DNA from: Dyella dinghuensis
Lineage (GTDB): Bacteria; Pseudomonadota; Gammaproteobacteria; Xanthomonadales; Rhodanobacteraceae
DNA length: 64,000 nucleotides
Reading direction: 5' to 3'
NCBI RefSeq assembly: GCF_003977615.1
Contig: NZ_RYZR01000005.1
Span: 62,001 to 126,000 of the forward strand
Position 1 is the first letter of the stretch; each line of letters starts with the position of its first letter. Shown here piece by piece: positions 29,072-38,373 of this stretch. Under the pieces are notes generated by a model. That model searched no databases. It was not told where the DNA came from and saw nothing but the letters and a program-made list of their open reading frames with translations. The position numbers and the translations under genes are program-made.

Positions 29072-30421
29072 TCACGCCTGCTGCGTTGCGAGCCCGTAAC
29101 GCTCCATGCGCCGGTAAAGCGCCTGTCGAGACAAACCGAGGGACTGCGCTGCGCGGCTCACAACACCATCGGCCTTATTGAGCGCCGCTTCAACCACCTC
29201 ACGGCTGGGCTCGTCGAGATTGCGTACAGCCGCCGCCGTAACCGAATGCTGCGGCAAATTGAGCTGTTCGGGCGTGATAGGCGTGTTGTTGGCCAGTAAG
29301 GAGGCTCGCTCGATCGCGTTCTTCAGCTCACGCACATTGCCGGGCCATGGGTAGGTCAGCAAGGCCTCGCGCGCTGCCTCGCTGAGCTCCGCACGGCCAG
29401 CCAGGAAATGCTCGGCCAGCGGCATGATGTCGTCGATGCGCTCGGACAAGGGCGGAAGATTCACGTCGATGACGTTGAGCCGGTAATACAAATCTTCGCG
29501 GAACGTGCCGGCGCGAATCATCGCCTTCAGGTCCGCATTGGTCGCGCTCAATACGCGCACTTTCACCTTGCGCGTACGGCCCGAGCCCAGACGCTCGAAT
29601 TGTCCGGTCTCCAGCACGCGCAACAGCTTCATCTGACCCGGCAACGGCAGGTTGCCGATTTCGTCGAGGAACAAGGTGCCCCCATCGGCAAGTTCAAAGC
29701 GTCCTTCGCGCGCCTTGTTGGCACCCGTATAGGCGCCAGCCTCGGCACCGAATAGTTCGGCTTCGATCAATTCGCCCGGCAACGCGCCGCAATTGACCGC
29801 GATAAACGCGCCATTCCGGACCGCCGAATTGGCGTGCACGATCGCCGCGATGCGCTCCTTGCCGGCGCCGTTAGGCCCGGTGATCAGCACAGGCACATCC
29901 GAACGCGCCACCTGACAGGCCAGATCCAGCGTCCGCGCCATGGCTTCGGAGGCAAACACCAGGCCGTCCAGATCGTATTTGCGCTGCAAGGCCTCGCGCC
30001 GCTTGCGGCGCTCCTGCCGCGTGCGGTTCACCTCGCGGGTGGATTCGGACAGCTCCAGCAGGTTCTCCACCGTCTGCAGCAGCTTGGCATCGTCCCAGGG
30101 TTTGGCCAGGTAATCGGCGGCCCCTGCCTTCACCAGCTCTACCGCGGTCTCCAGGTGCGTCCAGGCGGTCAGCAGGATCACCGGAAGGTCCGTGTGGCGC
30201 TCGCGCAGGGCACGGAACAGCTCCACGCCCTCTTCGCCCGAGGTCGTGTCGGCCGTGAAATTCATGTCCTGAATCACGACATCCACCGCTTCCCGCTCCA
30301 GCATCGCCAGGCCATCCTCGGGCGTCAGCGCCACAAGCGGCCGCACGTCATGCAACGAGAGCAGAAGCGACAGCGCTTCGCCCACGGCGGGGTTGTCGTC
30401 AATGATCAGTACGGTACGCAT
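29072..30421 (-). CDS. sigma-54-dependent response regulator (NtrC family)
   Basis: A 449-residue activator: receiver domain (1-120; acidic pair DD at 8-9, phospho-acceptor Asp52 in VVIQDMNF, lysine in LAKPWDD), AAA+ domain (about 145-375) and a Fis-type HTH at the end (VSRAAQSLGLSRQALYRRME). The sigma-54 contact loop reads GAYTGA instead of GAFTGA, and Walker A reads GPNGAGKER rather than the usual GESGTGKE. ATG 30421 has an AGGAAA site; the upstream ATG 30436 is less likely. It probably drives the sigma-54 promoter at 45767-45781. Confidence 0.94.
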   Translation of the reverse strand: MRTVLIIDDNPAVGEALSLLLSLHDVRPLVALTPEDGLAMLEREAVDVVIQDMNFTADTTSGEEGVELFRALRERHTDLPVILLTAWTHLETAVELVKAGAADYLAKPWDDAKLLQTVENLLELSESTREVNRTRQERRKRREALQRKYDLDGLVFASEAMARTLDLACQVARSDVPVLITGPNGAGKERIAAIVHANSAVRNGAFIAVNCGALPGELIEAELFGAEAGAYTGANKAREGRFELADGGTLFLDEIGNLPLPGQMKLLRVLETGQFERLGSGRTRKVKVRVLSATNADLKAMIRAGTFREDLYYRLNVIDVNLPPLSERIDDIMPLAEHFLAGRAELSEAAREALLTYPWPGNVRELKNAIERASLLANNTPITPEQLNLPQHSVTAAAVRNLDEPSREVVEAALNKADGVVSRAAQSLGLSRQALYRRMERYGLATQQA

Positions 30422-30501
30422 TCGTTTCCTACACATGCAGACATGGATGCAGCTCCTGCCCGAAAGGTTGCCATGACCATTTGCCTACGTATATGAAAAG
30501 T

Positions 30502-30534
30502 TGTCCGCAGCGCAGTGATCGTGTCGCGACGACA
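30502..30534. promoter_or_regulatory. candidate regulator binding sites before the response-regulator gene
   Basis: TGTCCGC (30502-30508) and the inverted repeat TGTCG-CGA-CGACA (30522-30534) lie in the 153-bp gap before the regulator gene. They resemble the TGTCCGCGGACA palindrome upstream of the adaptor promoter. No sigma-54 promoter was found in this gap. Confidence 0.3.
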
Positions 30535-30574
30535 GGGTACAGCCTCGGGGCGTATGGTCGTGCTGCCCTCGCCG

Positions 30575-31789
30575 TCAAACCGTCCTTGTCGCCACCACCG
30601 GTGGCACGGCCGCAGCGCGCAACGCGGGCGCGAGTACCGCGAGCTGGCCCAGCGTCCACAACACCACGGCAGCAACGGGAAGGTAATAGAGCGGCAAGCG
30701 TGGCACTTCGTATTGCGTCACCAGCACAAGATTGAGCGCCAACGCAAACACGATGCCGAGCAAAATGCCTCCCGTGACGATGAGGAAATTCTCGGTGAGA
30801 AAGTAACGCAGGATATCGCCACGCGTTGCGCCCACCGCGCGACGAATACCGATCTGCCGGCGCCGCTGCTGCACCCAGAAGCTGGCCAGGCCGACGATGC
30901 CCAGCGCAGTGACCAGCATCAATGCAAGGATCACCCCTAACAGCATGCCAACCATGGCGCGGTCGCGTTCGAAATAATTGTGGCGCAGATCGCTGACGGT
31001 GTTGCTGTTGGCGTGATCGAACACGACATCCGGCGCCACCTTCGCGATGACGGCAGGCGCATCACGCACGATGCGTGGTATGTCGCTCGGGTCGGCGCGC
31101 ACCAGATAGGTACCGTTGAGGAAACGTCCCGGCATGGTTGGCACAAACGCCGACCATTCCGCCGTATTCGTGCCCCGGCTTCCGGGTTGCGCGATCGCCA
31201 AATGATCGACTACGCCTATGACGCGGAAATGGAATCTATCGCACCAGAATTCCTTGCCTAGAGGATCGGCTCCCGGCCACAAGTGCGCCGCGAGTGCTTT
31301 GCTTATTACCGTGCTCGAATCATCGGCAAAATAATCATGCAGTGGCAGATAGTCAGCCGCTTGTGGCCACACGCCTTCGACAAGCTTCATACCCAGCGCC
31401 TGCACAGTACCGGGTCCGCCCTGATAGAAGTCGATCTGACCGCCCTGGATTTGACCCGCACGATCCTTGTTGATCCCGGCCGAATCGACCTGCTGCCCGA
31501 ATGGAACGGTGTTGATAACACTGACCGACTGCACGCCAGCGATGCCGTGCAATCCGGCAATGATGCGCGCATTGACGTCCGGCCCCTGAGTGTCCTCAAA
31601 ACCAGTAACGACGACCAAAGCCAACGAGTTTTCGTCTACCCCGCTAACGATGCGCATATTGCCAATCCGGTTGGCAATCAGGAAACAGGCGTTGCACAGC
31701 ACGGCACACGCAAGCGCGATTTCCAGCGCAATCAACAAGGTCGCCAGGCGATGGTGGCGTAGCGCAGCGAGAATCGGTCGGATCTGCAT
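30575..31789 (-). CDS. FtsX/MacB-type permease, short type B5
   Basis: The last of ten permeases, 404 residues. It begins MQIRPILAALRHHRLATLLI, with one membrane helix at about 18-38, a large periplasmic MacB_PCD-type domain (about 40-270), and three C-terminal helices around the cytoplasmic QIGIRRAVGATRGDILRYFL coupling segment. It ends VPPVVATRTV. The start at 31789 was chosen because the upstream open frame runs through A5. It groups with B4 (VVSGV near residue 50, LASFWV motif). A5 ends 14 bp upstream. Confidence 0.9.
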   Translation of the reverse strand: MQIRPILAALRHHRLATLLIALEIALACAVLCNACFLIANRIGNMRIVSGVDENSLALVVVTGFEDTQGPDVNARIIAGLHGIAGVQSVSVINTVPFGQQVDSAGINKDRAGQIQGGQIDFYQGGPGTVQALGMKLVEGVWPQAADYLPLHDYFADDSSTVISKALAAHLWPGADPLGKEFWCDRFHFRVIGVVDHLAIAQPGSRGTNTAEWSAFVPTMPGRFLNGTYLVRADPSDIPRIVRDAPAVIAKVAPDVVFDHANSNTVSDLRHNYFERDRAMVGMLLGVILALMLVTALGIVGLASFWVQQRRRQIGIRRAVGATRGDILRYFLTENFLIVTGGILLGIVFALALNLVLVTQYEVPRLPLYYLPVAAVVLWTLGQLAVLAPALRAAAVPPVVATRTV

Positions 31790-31803
31790 GATGACGGCGC
31801 CCT

Positions 31804-33129
31804 TTAAAGTGTCTTCAATTGCAGCGCCGGAGGAATGCGGCTCGCGCGCAAGGCAGGCAGTGCACCGGCGATCAAGCTGACCACGAGGGCGAGCAAGAAC
31901 GTCGTGAGTAACATCGTGAGATCCAGATGGGCCATATCCGCGTAGGCGGCCGGCTGACGACGCACCACCCACAGCCCGATCATCGTGAGCAACCAACCGC
32001 CAACGCCACCGAGCACGCCAATCAACCCCGCCTCGACCAGGCACTGAGCGAACACCGCACCACGCGTGGCGCCAAGCGCGCGGCGCACACCGATTTCGCC
32101 GCTGCGGCGCAGAAATTTCGCGAGCAAAAGACCCACCGTGTTGAACAGGCAAATGGCGAGAAAGGCGAATGCCAGCCATGTCTGGAGCCGCACATCGCTG
32201 GGCACCACGCCGTTGAAATCCAGCCATTGCATCAAGCCGCGCATGCGGGTGTTGTCGGCATGCGTGAAGCGGCCCAAGGCTTTCTGTTGTGCCGCGTAAT
32301 CGTCTACAAAGCGCCGATAGCTTGCGACCTTTCCAGCATCGCCGAGCTGCACCCACAGCTGCACCCAATTGCACGGCGCCGCTTCAAGGTGCCCCGGCGT
32401 CGTTGGAATGCCCCAACAGTTGAACTGGTAGAAATGACCATCGTTGATTTCCAGCCCGCTAAAGAACGGCGCCATGACGTCCTCCGGCTTGCCGTAGAAG
32501 CTGGACGTATCGCCACCGCTGAAACGACCGCCCGCCACCGCATAGAACAATGGCGACGGCCGCCACGGTTTAAGTACACCGATGATGCGCACATCGCTAT
32601 CGCGCAAACGTAAGGTGCGGCCCACGCTATTCTGACCCGCGAACAACTTGTCGTTAAGGTCCGCCGAGATCACCGCCACACGCGCATGCCTGGCGTCGTC
32701 CTCCGCGCTCCACCCGCCGCCGTATTGGAATGGCACATCGAACATCGGAAAGAAATCGGCCGTCGTCGACAGCATCGTTTCCATCAATGGCGGTAAATCC
32801 ACACCCGGCGCACGCACCTTGAGCTGACTGTCCACGATCAGTGCCTGGCGGTCTGCGCGACGACTGCTCCACAGATCCATCGCCGAGCGGTAATCCATCA
32901 CATCGGGTGGCTGGGCGTGATTGCTTTCGTTGGTTGGATCGGTATCGACCTGCGGATAGAACAGCGTGGCACTCTTGCCAGGCATCGGATCGCCCGAAAG
33001 CAGATGCATGACCGTGAGCGTGGTCATGCTGGCACCGATACCCACCGCGATCGCCAGCACCATCAACGCCGTCAGCATTTTGTTGTGCTTGAGGCTGCGC
33101 ATGGCCAGATCGATGTAATACCCAAACAT
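31804..33129 (-). CDS. FtsX/MacB-type permease, long type A5
   Basis: A 441-residue permease beginning MFGYYIDLAMRSLKHNKMLT. One N-terminal membrane helix with GIGASMTTLTV, a periplasmic domain (about 45-310), then three helices with the coupling motif EIGVRRALGATRGAVFAQ, ending IPPALQLKTL. It shares with A4 the stretch after the first helix (VLSGDP or LLSGDP, then YYPQVD or FYPQVD), unlike A1-A3. It lies 17 bp downstream of B4 and pairs with B5. Confidence 0.91.
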   Translation of the reverse strand: MFGYYIDLAMRSLKHNKMLTALMVLAIAVGIGASMTTLTVMHLLSGDPMPGKSATLFYPQVDTDPTNESNHAQPPDVMDYRSAMDLWSSRRADRQALIVDSQLKVRAPGVDLPPLMETMLSTTADFFPMFDVPFQYGGGWSAEDDARHARVAVISADLNDKLFAGQNSVGRTLRLRDSDVRIIGVLKPWRPSPLFYAVAGGRFSGGDTSSFYGKPEDVMAPFFSGLEINDGHFYQFNCWGIPTTPGHLEAAPCNWVQLWVQLGDAGKVASYRRFVDDYAAQQKALGRFTHADNTRMRGLMQWLDFNGVVPSDVRLQTWLAFAFLAICLFNTVGLLLAKFLRRSGEIGVRRALGATRGAVFAQCLVEAGLIGVLGGVGGWLLTMIGLWVVRRQPAAYADMAHLDLTMLLTTFLLALVVSLIAGALPALRASRIPPALQLKTL

Positions 33130-33146
33130 ATGGCCCCCCTATGGAC

Positions 33147-34382
33147 TCACACCGAACGCGTTGCGACGACCGGCGGCACGGCGGCAGCGCGCATCGCCGG
33201 GCCAAGCACGGCACACTGGCCGATCAGCCAAAGCAGCGCTGCGCCAACCGGCAGATACATCACCGGCAAACGCGGCAACTCGTAATGCACAATCAGAAAA
33301 AGGTTGATGCCGTACGCCAGCACCATGCCGACCACGATCCCCATCGTGGTGAGCAGGAAATTTTCAGTCTGAAAATAGCTGAGGATATTGCTGCGCGTTG
33401 CACCGAGCGCACGCCGCACACCAATGCTGTGATTTCGCTGCGACACCCAGAAACTCGCAAGTCCGACGATTCCCAATGCAGTGATGATGAGCATGGCGAT
33501 GCAAACGCCGACAAGGATGCTGGCCATTGCACGATCATTCTGGAAGAAATCGCGCCGATGCTGCTCCATGGTGCCCTTCTCCAGCACGATGCGGTTGGGA
33601 TCGAGCGCCATCAGTTTTGCGACGGCCGCTTTGAGCACCTCGTCCCGATCTTTCGGCGCGGTACGCAGCACATACACCGAGCCTTCGGCCGAACCCTCCT
33701 GGATGGGCAACACAACGCTGTATTGAGCGCCTTTTGCCATCTGCATTTCACTGGGCCTCACCAAGGTCCCCACCACGCCCACAACGGTGAGAGGGACGTC
33801 CTGGCCTATATAGACCTGCTTGCCAAGCGCCTCCTGTCCTGGCCACAGACGATCCGCTACAGCGCGTGAAACGATGGCTGGGTTAGGCTGGTTGCCTAGC
33901 TCGCCTTTATCCAGTGCCTCAACAACTTTGCTCATCGGCACATATTCTTCGGGTCGAAAGTCGCGTCCCTCGACTATCTGCGCACCCAATACACGCAACA
34001 AATTTTCGCCGTGATACATGGCCGCACTGAGACTGTCCTCCCGCTGGCTCAGCGTTAAGCGCAGGCCTGCGTTGTCGGAACCATAGTCGAACGGGATCTG
34101 GTCGATCAGCGCCGCAGCCTTGACGCCGGATATGCCTTCCAGCGCAGCAATATCCGCCGCCGCACGCGCGGGCGCGTCAGGGCGATTGCCGATGTAAGCG
34201 GTCTTCACGTACACCAGTTCCTGTTCTGCGACACCGCTGACGACGCGCATGTTTTCAAGACGCTGGTCAATCAGAAAGATGGCGTTGCAAATGATCGCGC
34301 ATGTCAAAGCGATCTCGAGAATAAGCAGGCATGCCGTGAATTTGTGGCGCCGCAAAGTCATCAGTATGGGACGAATATCCAT
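33147..34382 (-). CDS. FtsX/MacB-type permease, short type B4
   Basis: A 411-residue permease, MDIRPILMTLRRHKFTACLL at the start. The first helix contains ALTCAIICNAIFLI; RLENMRVVSGVAEQE follows as in B5. The coupling motif is SIGVRRALGATRSNILSYFQ and the end is VPPVVATRSV. The preceding helix has LASFWVSQRNHS, replacing LTSFWVGQRRRQ of B1-B3. Only one base separates it from A4, which indicates coupled translation of the pair. Confidence 0.91.
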   Translation of the reverse strand: MDIRPILMTLRRHKFTACLLILEIALTCAIICNAIFLIDQRLENMRVVSGVAEQELVYVKTAYIGNRPDAPARAAADIAALEGISGVKAAALIDQIPFDYGSDNAGLRLTLSQREDSLSAAMYHGENLLRVLGAQIVEGRDFRPEEYVPMSKVVEALDKGELGNQPNPAIVSRAVADRLWPGQEALGKQVYIGQDVPLTVVGVVGTLVRPSEMQMAKGAQYSVVLPIQEGSAEGSVYVLRTAPKDRDEVLKAAVAKLMALDPNRIVLEKGTMEQHRRDFFQNDRAMASILVGVCIAMLIITALGIVGLASFWVSQRNHSIGVRRALGATRSNILSYFQTENFLLTTMGIVVGMVLAYGINLFLIVHYELPRLPVMYLPVGAALLWLIGQCAVLGPAMRAAAVPPVVATRSV

Positions 34383-34383
34383 A

Positions 34384-35688
34384 TCAATTCGCCTTCAATT
34401 GCAGTGCGGGAGGAATGTGGCAGGCACGCCACGCTGGAAGCACGCCCGCCACCAGGCTTGCACCGATAGCCAACGCAAAGGTCGCCAGCAGCATGGGCGT
34501 ATCCATGTGGGCAAGCGGGGCGTACTCCGCCGGCTGCTGTCGTACGCACCACAACCCGAACAGAGACAGCAAAAGCCCGAGAGCACCGCCAGCGAAACCG
34601 ATGGTGCCCGCTTCGATCAATAACTGTGCAAACAAAGCGCGGCGGGATGCCCCAAGTGCGCGACGCACGCCCAGCTCATTCGCGCGACGCATGAATTTCG
34701 CCAGCATCAGACCCACGGTATTGATGAGGCACACCACCAGAAAGCCCAGAGCCAGCCACGTTTGAAGACGCGCATCGCTAGGAACGACTTTCTGGAAGGC
34801 CAGCCATTGCATCATCGAACGCAAGCGGACATTCGGCGCCCGCGTGAATCGACCCAATGCGTGCTGTTCTTCCGAATAGTGCACGAGAAATGCCTGATAT
34901 TCGCTGACGCTCGCGGCATCATCCAGTTGAACCCAGAACTGCAGCCATACGCATTGCGACCGCTCCAGATCTTCTGGGCCGCCGTTGCCGTTGCCCCAGC
35001 AATCGACCGAACCCTCGTGTCCCATGTGCGTGGCGCGCGATGTGGTCAAGGGAACAAAAATATCTTCGTCGCTGGCGTAGTTACCCATATAGGGGTCGTA
35101 GAAATGCGGATTCGGATGCCAATCGCCCAGCACGCCGATGATGCGAAAATCCGCTCCTTGCAAGCGCAACGTTCCGCCCACGCTGTTCTTGCCGCCAAAT
35201 AATTTATCGTTCAAGTCAGAGCTGATAACGACGATGTGTGCTTTGCCAGCATCCTCCGCATCGCCCCATGCATTGCCGTACTTGAACGGCAAGCCGAACA
35301 TCGGAAAGAAATCTTTCGTCGTAAACAACGCCATGGCCCGGAAGGGATCGATGCTCGACTGCGTTGGCTGCAGTGGCACCATGCCGCCGGTCATCAATGC
35401 CTGCCGCGTTGCGCGCTTCGCATTCAACAGGTTCATGCCGTCGATCCACGCTACCTGCTCCGGCGGCTCCGCGCCGGGAACGTACTTGCTGATATCTTGG
35501 GGATCGACTTGCGGGTAATAAATCGATGCGCTGCGCCCCGGCAGTGGATCGCCGGAGAGCACGTGAAGCACCGTGAGTGTTGTCATGCTCGCGCCAATAC
35601 CCAACGCAATGGCCAGCACCATCAACGCGGTGAGCATGCGATTGCGCCTGAGCCCACGAAATGCGAGATCGAGGTAATAGCCAAACAT
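34384..35688 (-). CDS. FtsX/MacB-type permease, long type A4
   Basis: A 434-residue permease starting MFGYYLDLAFRGLRRNRMLT. One N-terminal helix (LMVLAIALGIGASMTTLTVL), a periplasmic domain, then three C-terminal helices with ELGVRRALGASRRALFAQ and the end IPPALQLKAN. It starts 47 bp after B3, and marks the change from the A1-A3 type to the A4-A5 type within the array. Confidence 0.91.
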   Translation of the reverse strand: MFGYYLDLAFRGLRRNRMLTALMVLAIALGIGASMTTLTVLHVLSGDPLPGRSASIYYPQVDPQDISKYVPGAEPPEQVAWIDGMNLLNAKRATRQALMTGGMVPLQPTQSSIDPFRAMALFTTKDFFPMFGLPFKYGNAWGDAEDAGKAHIVVISSDLNDKLFGGKNSVGGTLRLQGADFRIIGVLGDWHPNPHFYDPYMGNYASDEDIFVPLTTSRATHMGHEGSVDCWGNGNGGPEDLERSQCVWLQFWVQLDDAASVSEYQAFLVHYSEEQHALGRFTRAPNVRLRSMMQWLAFQKVVPSDARLQTWLALGFLVVCLINTVGLMLAKFMRRANELGVRRALGASRRALFAQLLIEAGTIGFAGGALGLLLSLFGLWCVRQQPAEYAPLAHMDTPMLLATFALAIGASLVAGVLPAWRACHIPPALQLKAN

Positions 35689-35735
35689 CAGACACTCCTA
35701 ATCCGATGACCCTGAGTTAGCGATTCAACCGAGCA

Positions 35736-36986
35736 TCACACCGTGCGTGTTGCCACGACGGGCGGCACGTTGGCTGCACGCATGGCCGGCACCAAAACCG
35801 CCAACTGACCTAGTACCAACACCGTGGCCAAACCGACCAACACGTACCAGAAAGGCATGGTCGTCATCTCGAAGTACTGGATCAGCGCGCGATTCAAGCC
35901 GATGGCCAGCGCAATGCCAACCACTGCACCGCCACCGGCAATCAACAGATTTTCGAGCTGGAAGTAATGCCGGATATCGATCTTGCGTGCACCTAGCGCA
36001 CGACGCACACCGATCTGCCGATGACGCTGCCCCACCCAGAAACTGGTCAGACCAACGATGCCCGCCGCAGTGACGGCCAGCAAAATCAGGCACACAACAC
36101 CCATCAGCGCTGCCATACCGATGTCGGCGCGATACGCATCGGCGCGGATCGCCCCAAAGGACTTCACGCTGTCATCGTCGAGCACACGCATGGGATTGAC
36201 CCCGTACAGCGCGCCGGGTATGGCATGCATCACCGCATCCATCCGTCCAGGCTTGGTGCGTACGGCGTAACGGGAATAATTGGCGTTAAGGCGAAGCGGT
36301 TCGATCGTCGAATTCCACACGAAAGTGCTCGCCCATGTGCCATTGCTGGGAACCTGCAAGCGCGCGACCACCCCGACAATCGTGGTCGGCTTGGTGCCGC
36401 CATCGAGGTACATCGCCTTGCCGACAGCACCTTGCGGAAATAACTTATCGGCAAGTTCTTTGGTCACCATCACCAAGGAAGGTTCGGCCGGATCGCGGAA
36501 CCCCTTATTGGTGACATCACCCGCCGTGAAGTTGCGGCCGGCAACCAGCTGCAGACCCAGCGTCTTCAGGAAGTTTTCGTCGCCAAAGTAATACGTGCTG
36601 CGTGCATCGCCTTTAATCAGATCCGAACCCGGCTTCGTCGCGACAGAGCCGTTCCAGCTGCTGTCGAGCAACGGCAATGAATTGCTGGGTGTAACCGAGA
36701 CGACATCCGGCATCGCACGCAAGGCTTCGATATCTTCGCGCTGCAGCTCATCGAGCTTCTGGATGCTGGCCGGATCGTCGCCGCTCGGCGCACCGACCCA
36801 TTGCTGGCTCACCAGAATGAGATTGGATTCATCCATGCCGGTCGGGCGATTCACTTTCTCAACGCGCGAATAGATGATGAAAACGGCGTTGCAGACGATG
36901 GCAAGCGTGAGCGCGATCTGCATCGCGATCAGCACAACGCCTGATTTGTGTTTGCGTAACGCGGCAATCATGGGATGCAAGGACAT
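35736..36986 (-). CDS. FtsX/MacB-type permease, short type B3
   Basis: A 416-residue permease. The ATG at 36986 (MSLHPMIAALRKHKSGVVLI) has a GAGGAGTG ribosome site; the open frame continues upstream through A3 but is out of context. The N-terminal helix has ALTLAIVCNAVFIIYSR. LTSFWVGQRHRQIGVRRALG is the coupling segment and VPPVVATRTV the end. It is the most divergent of the B1-B3 group in its periplasmic domain. Confidence 0.9.
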   Translation of the reverse strand: MSLHPMIAALRKHKSGVVLIAMQIALTLAIVCNAVFIIYSRVEKVNRPTGMDESNLILVSQQWVGAPSGDDPASIQKLDELQREDIEALRAMPDVVSVTPSNSLPLLDSSWNGSVATKPGSDLIKGDARSTYYFGDENFLKTLGLQLVAGRNFTAGDVTNKGFRDPAEPSLVMVTKELADKLFPQGAVGKAMYLDGGTKPTTIVGVVARLQVPSNGTWASTFVWNSTIEPLRLNANYSRYAVRTKPGRMDAVMHAIPGALYGVNPMRVLDDDSVKSFGAIRADAYRADIGMAALMGVVCLILLAVTAAGIVGLTSFWVGQRHRQIGVRRALGARKIDIRHYFQLENLLIAGGGAVVGIALAIGLNRALIQYFEMTTMPFWYVLVGLATVLVLGQLAVLVPAMRAANVPPVVATRTV

Positions 36987-36997
36987 GGCATCACTCC

Positions 36998-38320
36998 TCA
37001 ATTCGATTTGAGCTGCAGCGCGGGTTGAACGCGCGAGGCTCGCCAGGTGGGATAGAGGCCCGCTAGCACCGTCGCGATGACGGCGACGATCAGGGTCAGG
37101 ATCAACAAACTGAAATCCATACGGGCGAGCGTCGCGATCTCTTTCGGGAGTACCCACGCCACGCTCTTCACCCCGACCCATGTCAGCATCAAGCCAAGCA
37201 GGCCGCCCGCCGCGCCGACAATGCCGGCCTCGATCAGAAATTGCGTATAGATCGCGTTGCGCGGCGCACCAAGCGCCCTGCGCACGCCGATTTCCGAACT
37301 GCGGCGCAGGAACTTTGCCAGCAACAAACCGGCAGTATTTACCAGGCAGACAATCAGCAAGCCGAGTGCCACCACCAGCGACACCTGTGTATCGCTCGGC
37401 GCAACATGTTGGTCTTTCAACCATGCGGGCACGTCGCGCAAGCGATTGTTCACCGGCCAGCTGAAGCGTCCCGCCTCTTTCTGTTCGCGGAAATAACCAT
37501 CCAGGTAATCTCTATACGCGGCGACATCGGCCTTTTCGTCCAGCTCGACCATGTAGGCAATCCATATGCAGGTCGATTGCTGCAGGCCAACGAACCCGCT
37601 TCCCTTCGGAATTTCGTCGCAATTGGTATTGCCATCGTTAGCTATCCCCATATCGATAGCACGCCGAAACGGAAGGAACACGTCCTCGAAATCGGTCGTG
37701 AAGCCGCCTGTGTTCACCACATCGTAGAAAACGGGCTTCGGCGCCCAGTTGTCGAGCACGCCGACAATGCGATAGTCCTTGCCTTCGATGTCGAGCGTTT
37801 TGCCGACGCTGTTCACGCCGCCAAACAATTTCTGGTTGAGTTTGCTGCTGATCACCACAACGGCTGCGCTTTGCGTATCGTCACTGGCGCTCCAACCGCT
37901 ACCGTATTGGAACGGCACATCGAACATCGGGAAGAATTCGCTATAGACAGCGTGACCCCCGACATTGATCGGATGCATGCTTCGATCGGGCGGAATGATC
38001 GACGGCGATATGTGATACATCGCCGATTGATACTTGGCGCGATGCGCACGCATGAGCGCAACGGCGTCGTTGTAATCCATTGCATTCGGCGGCTCGGTGT
38101 CGGTGCCGCCCTGGCGCGCCTTGGGCCCCCAGATATCGATCTGCGGCACGAACAGCTTCGATGATTTCCATGGGATCGGATCGCCCGAGACGGCGCGAAA
38201 CACCGAGTAAGTCGTCATGGACGCGGCCACGCCGAAGCCGATGGCCAGCACCATCAACATGGTCAAGCCTGGACTCCGCTTGAGACTGCGTACGGCCAGA
38301 TCGATGTAATAGCCCAACAT
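36998..38320 (-). CDS. FtsX/MacB-type permease, long type A3
   Basis: A 440-residue permease beginning MLGYYIDLAVRSLKRSPGLT. After the first helix (GFGVAASMTTYSVFRAVSG) comes PIPWKSSKLFVPQIDIWGP, shared with A1 and A2. Coupling motif EIGVRRALGAPRNAIYTQ; end VQPALQLKSN. A GGAGGTG site precedes the ATG. It follows B2 by 53 bp, the widest gap between pairs, and precedes B3 by 11 bp. Confidence 0.91.
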   Translation of the reverse strand: MLGYYIDLAVRSLKRSPGLTMLMVLAIGFGVAASMTTYSVFRAVSGDPIPWKSSKLFVPQIDIWGPKARQGGTDTEPPNAMDYNDAVALMRAHRAKYQSAMYHISPSIIPPDRSMHPINVGGHAVYSEFFPMFDVPFQYGSGWSASDDTQSAAVVVISSKLNQKLFGGVNSVGKTLDIEGKDYRIVGVLDNWAPKPVFYDVVNTGGFTTDFEDVFLPFRRAIDMGIANDGNTNCDEIPKGSGFVGLQQSTCIWIAYMVELDEKADVAAYRDYLDGYFREQKEAGRFSWPVNNRLRDVPAWLKDQHVAPSDTQVSLVVALGLLIVCLVNTAGLLLAKFLRRSSEIGVRRALGAPRNAIYTQFLIEAGIVGAAGGLLGLMLTWVGVKSVAWVLPKEIATLARMDFSLLILTLIVAVIATVLAGLYPTWRASRVQPALQLKSN

Positions 38321-38373
38321 GGGGCACCTCCGCCCTTTGATTGATGTTCCTCTTGCGAGGATTTCTTCTTAAT

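Noticed and set aside
35736-37424. A 562-residue version of permease B3
   Set aside because: The extension is out of frame with A3 and lacks membrane helices; ATG 36986 has a good ribosome site.
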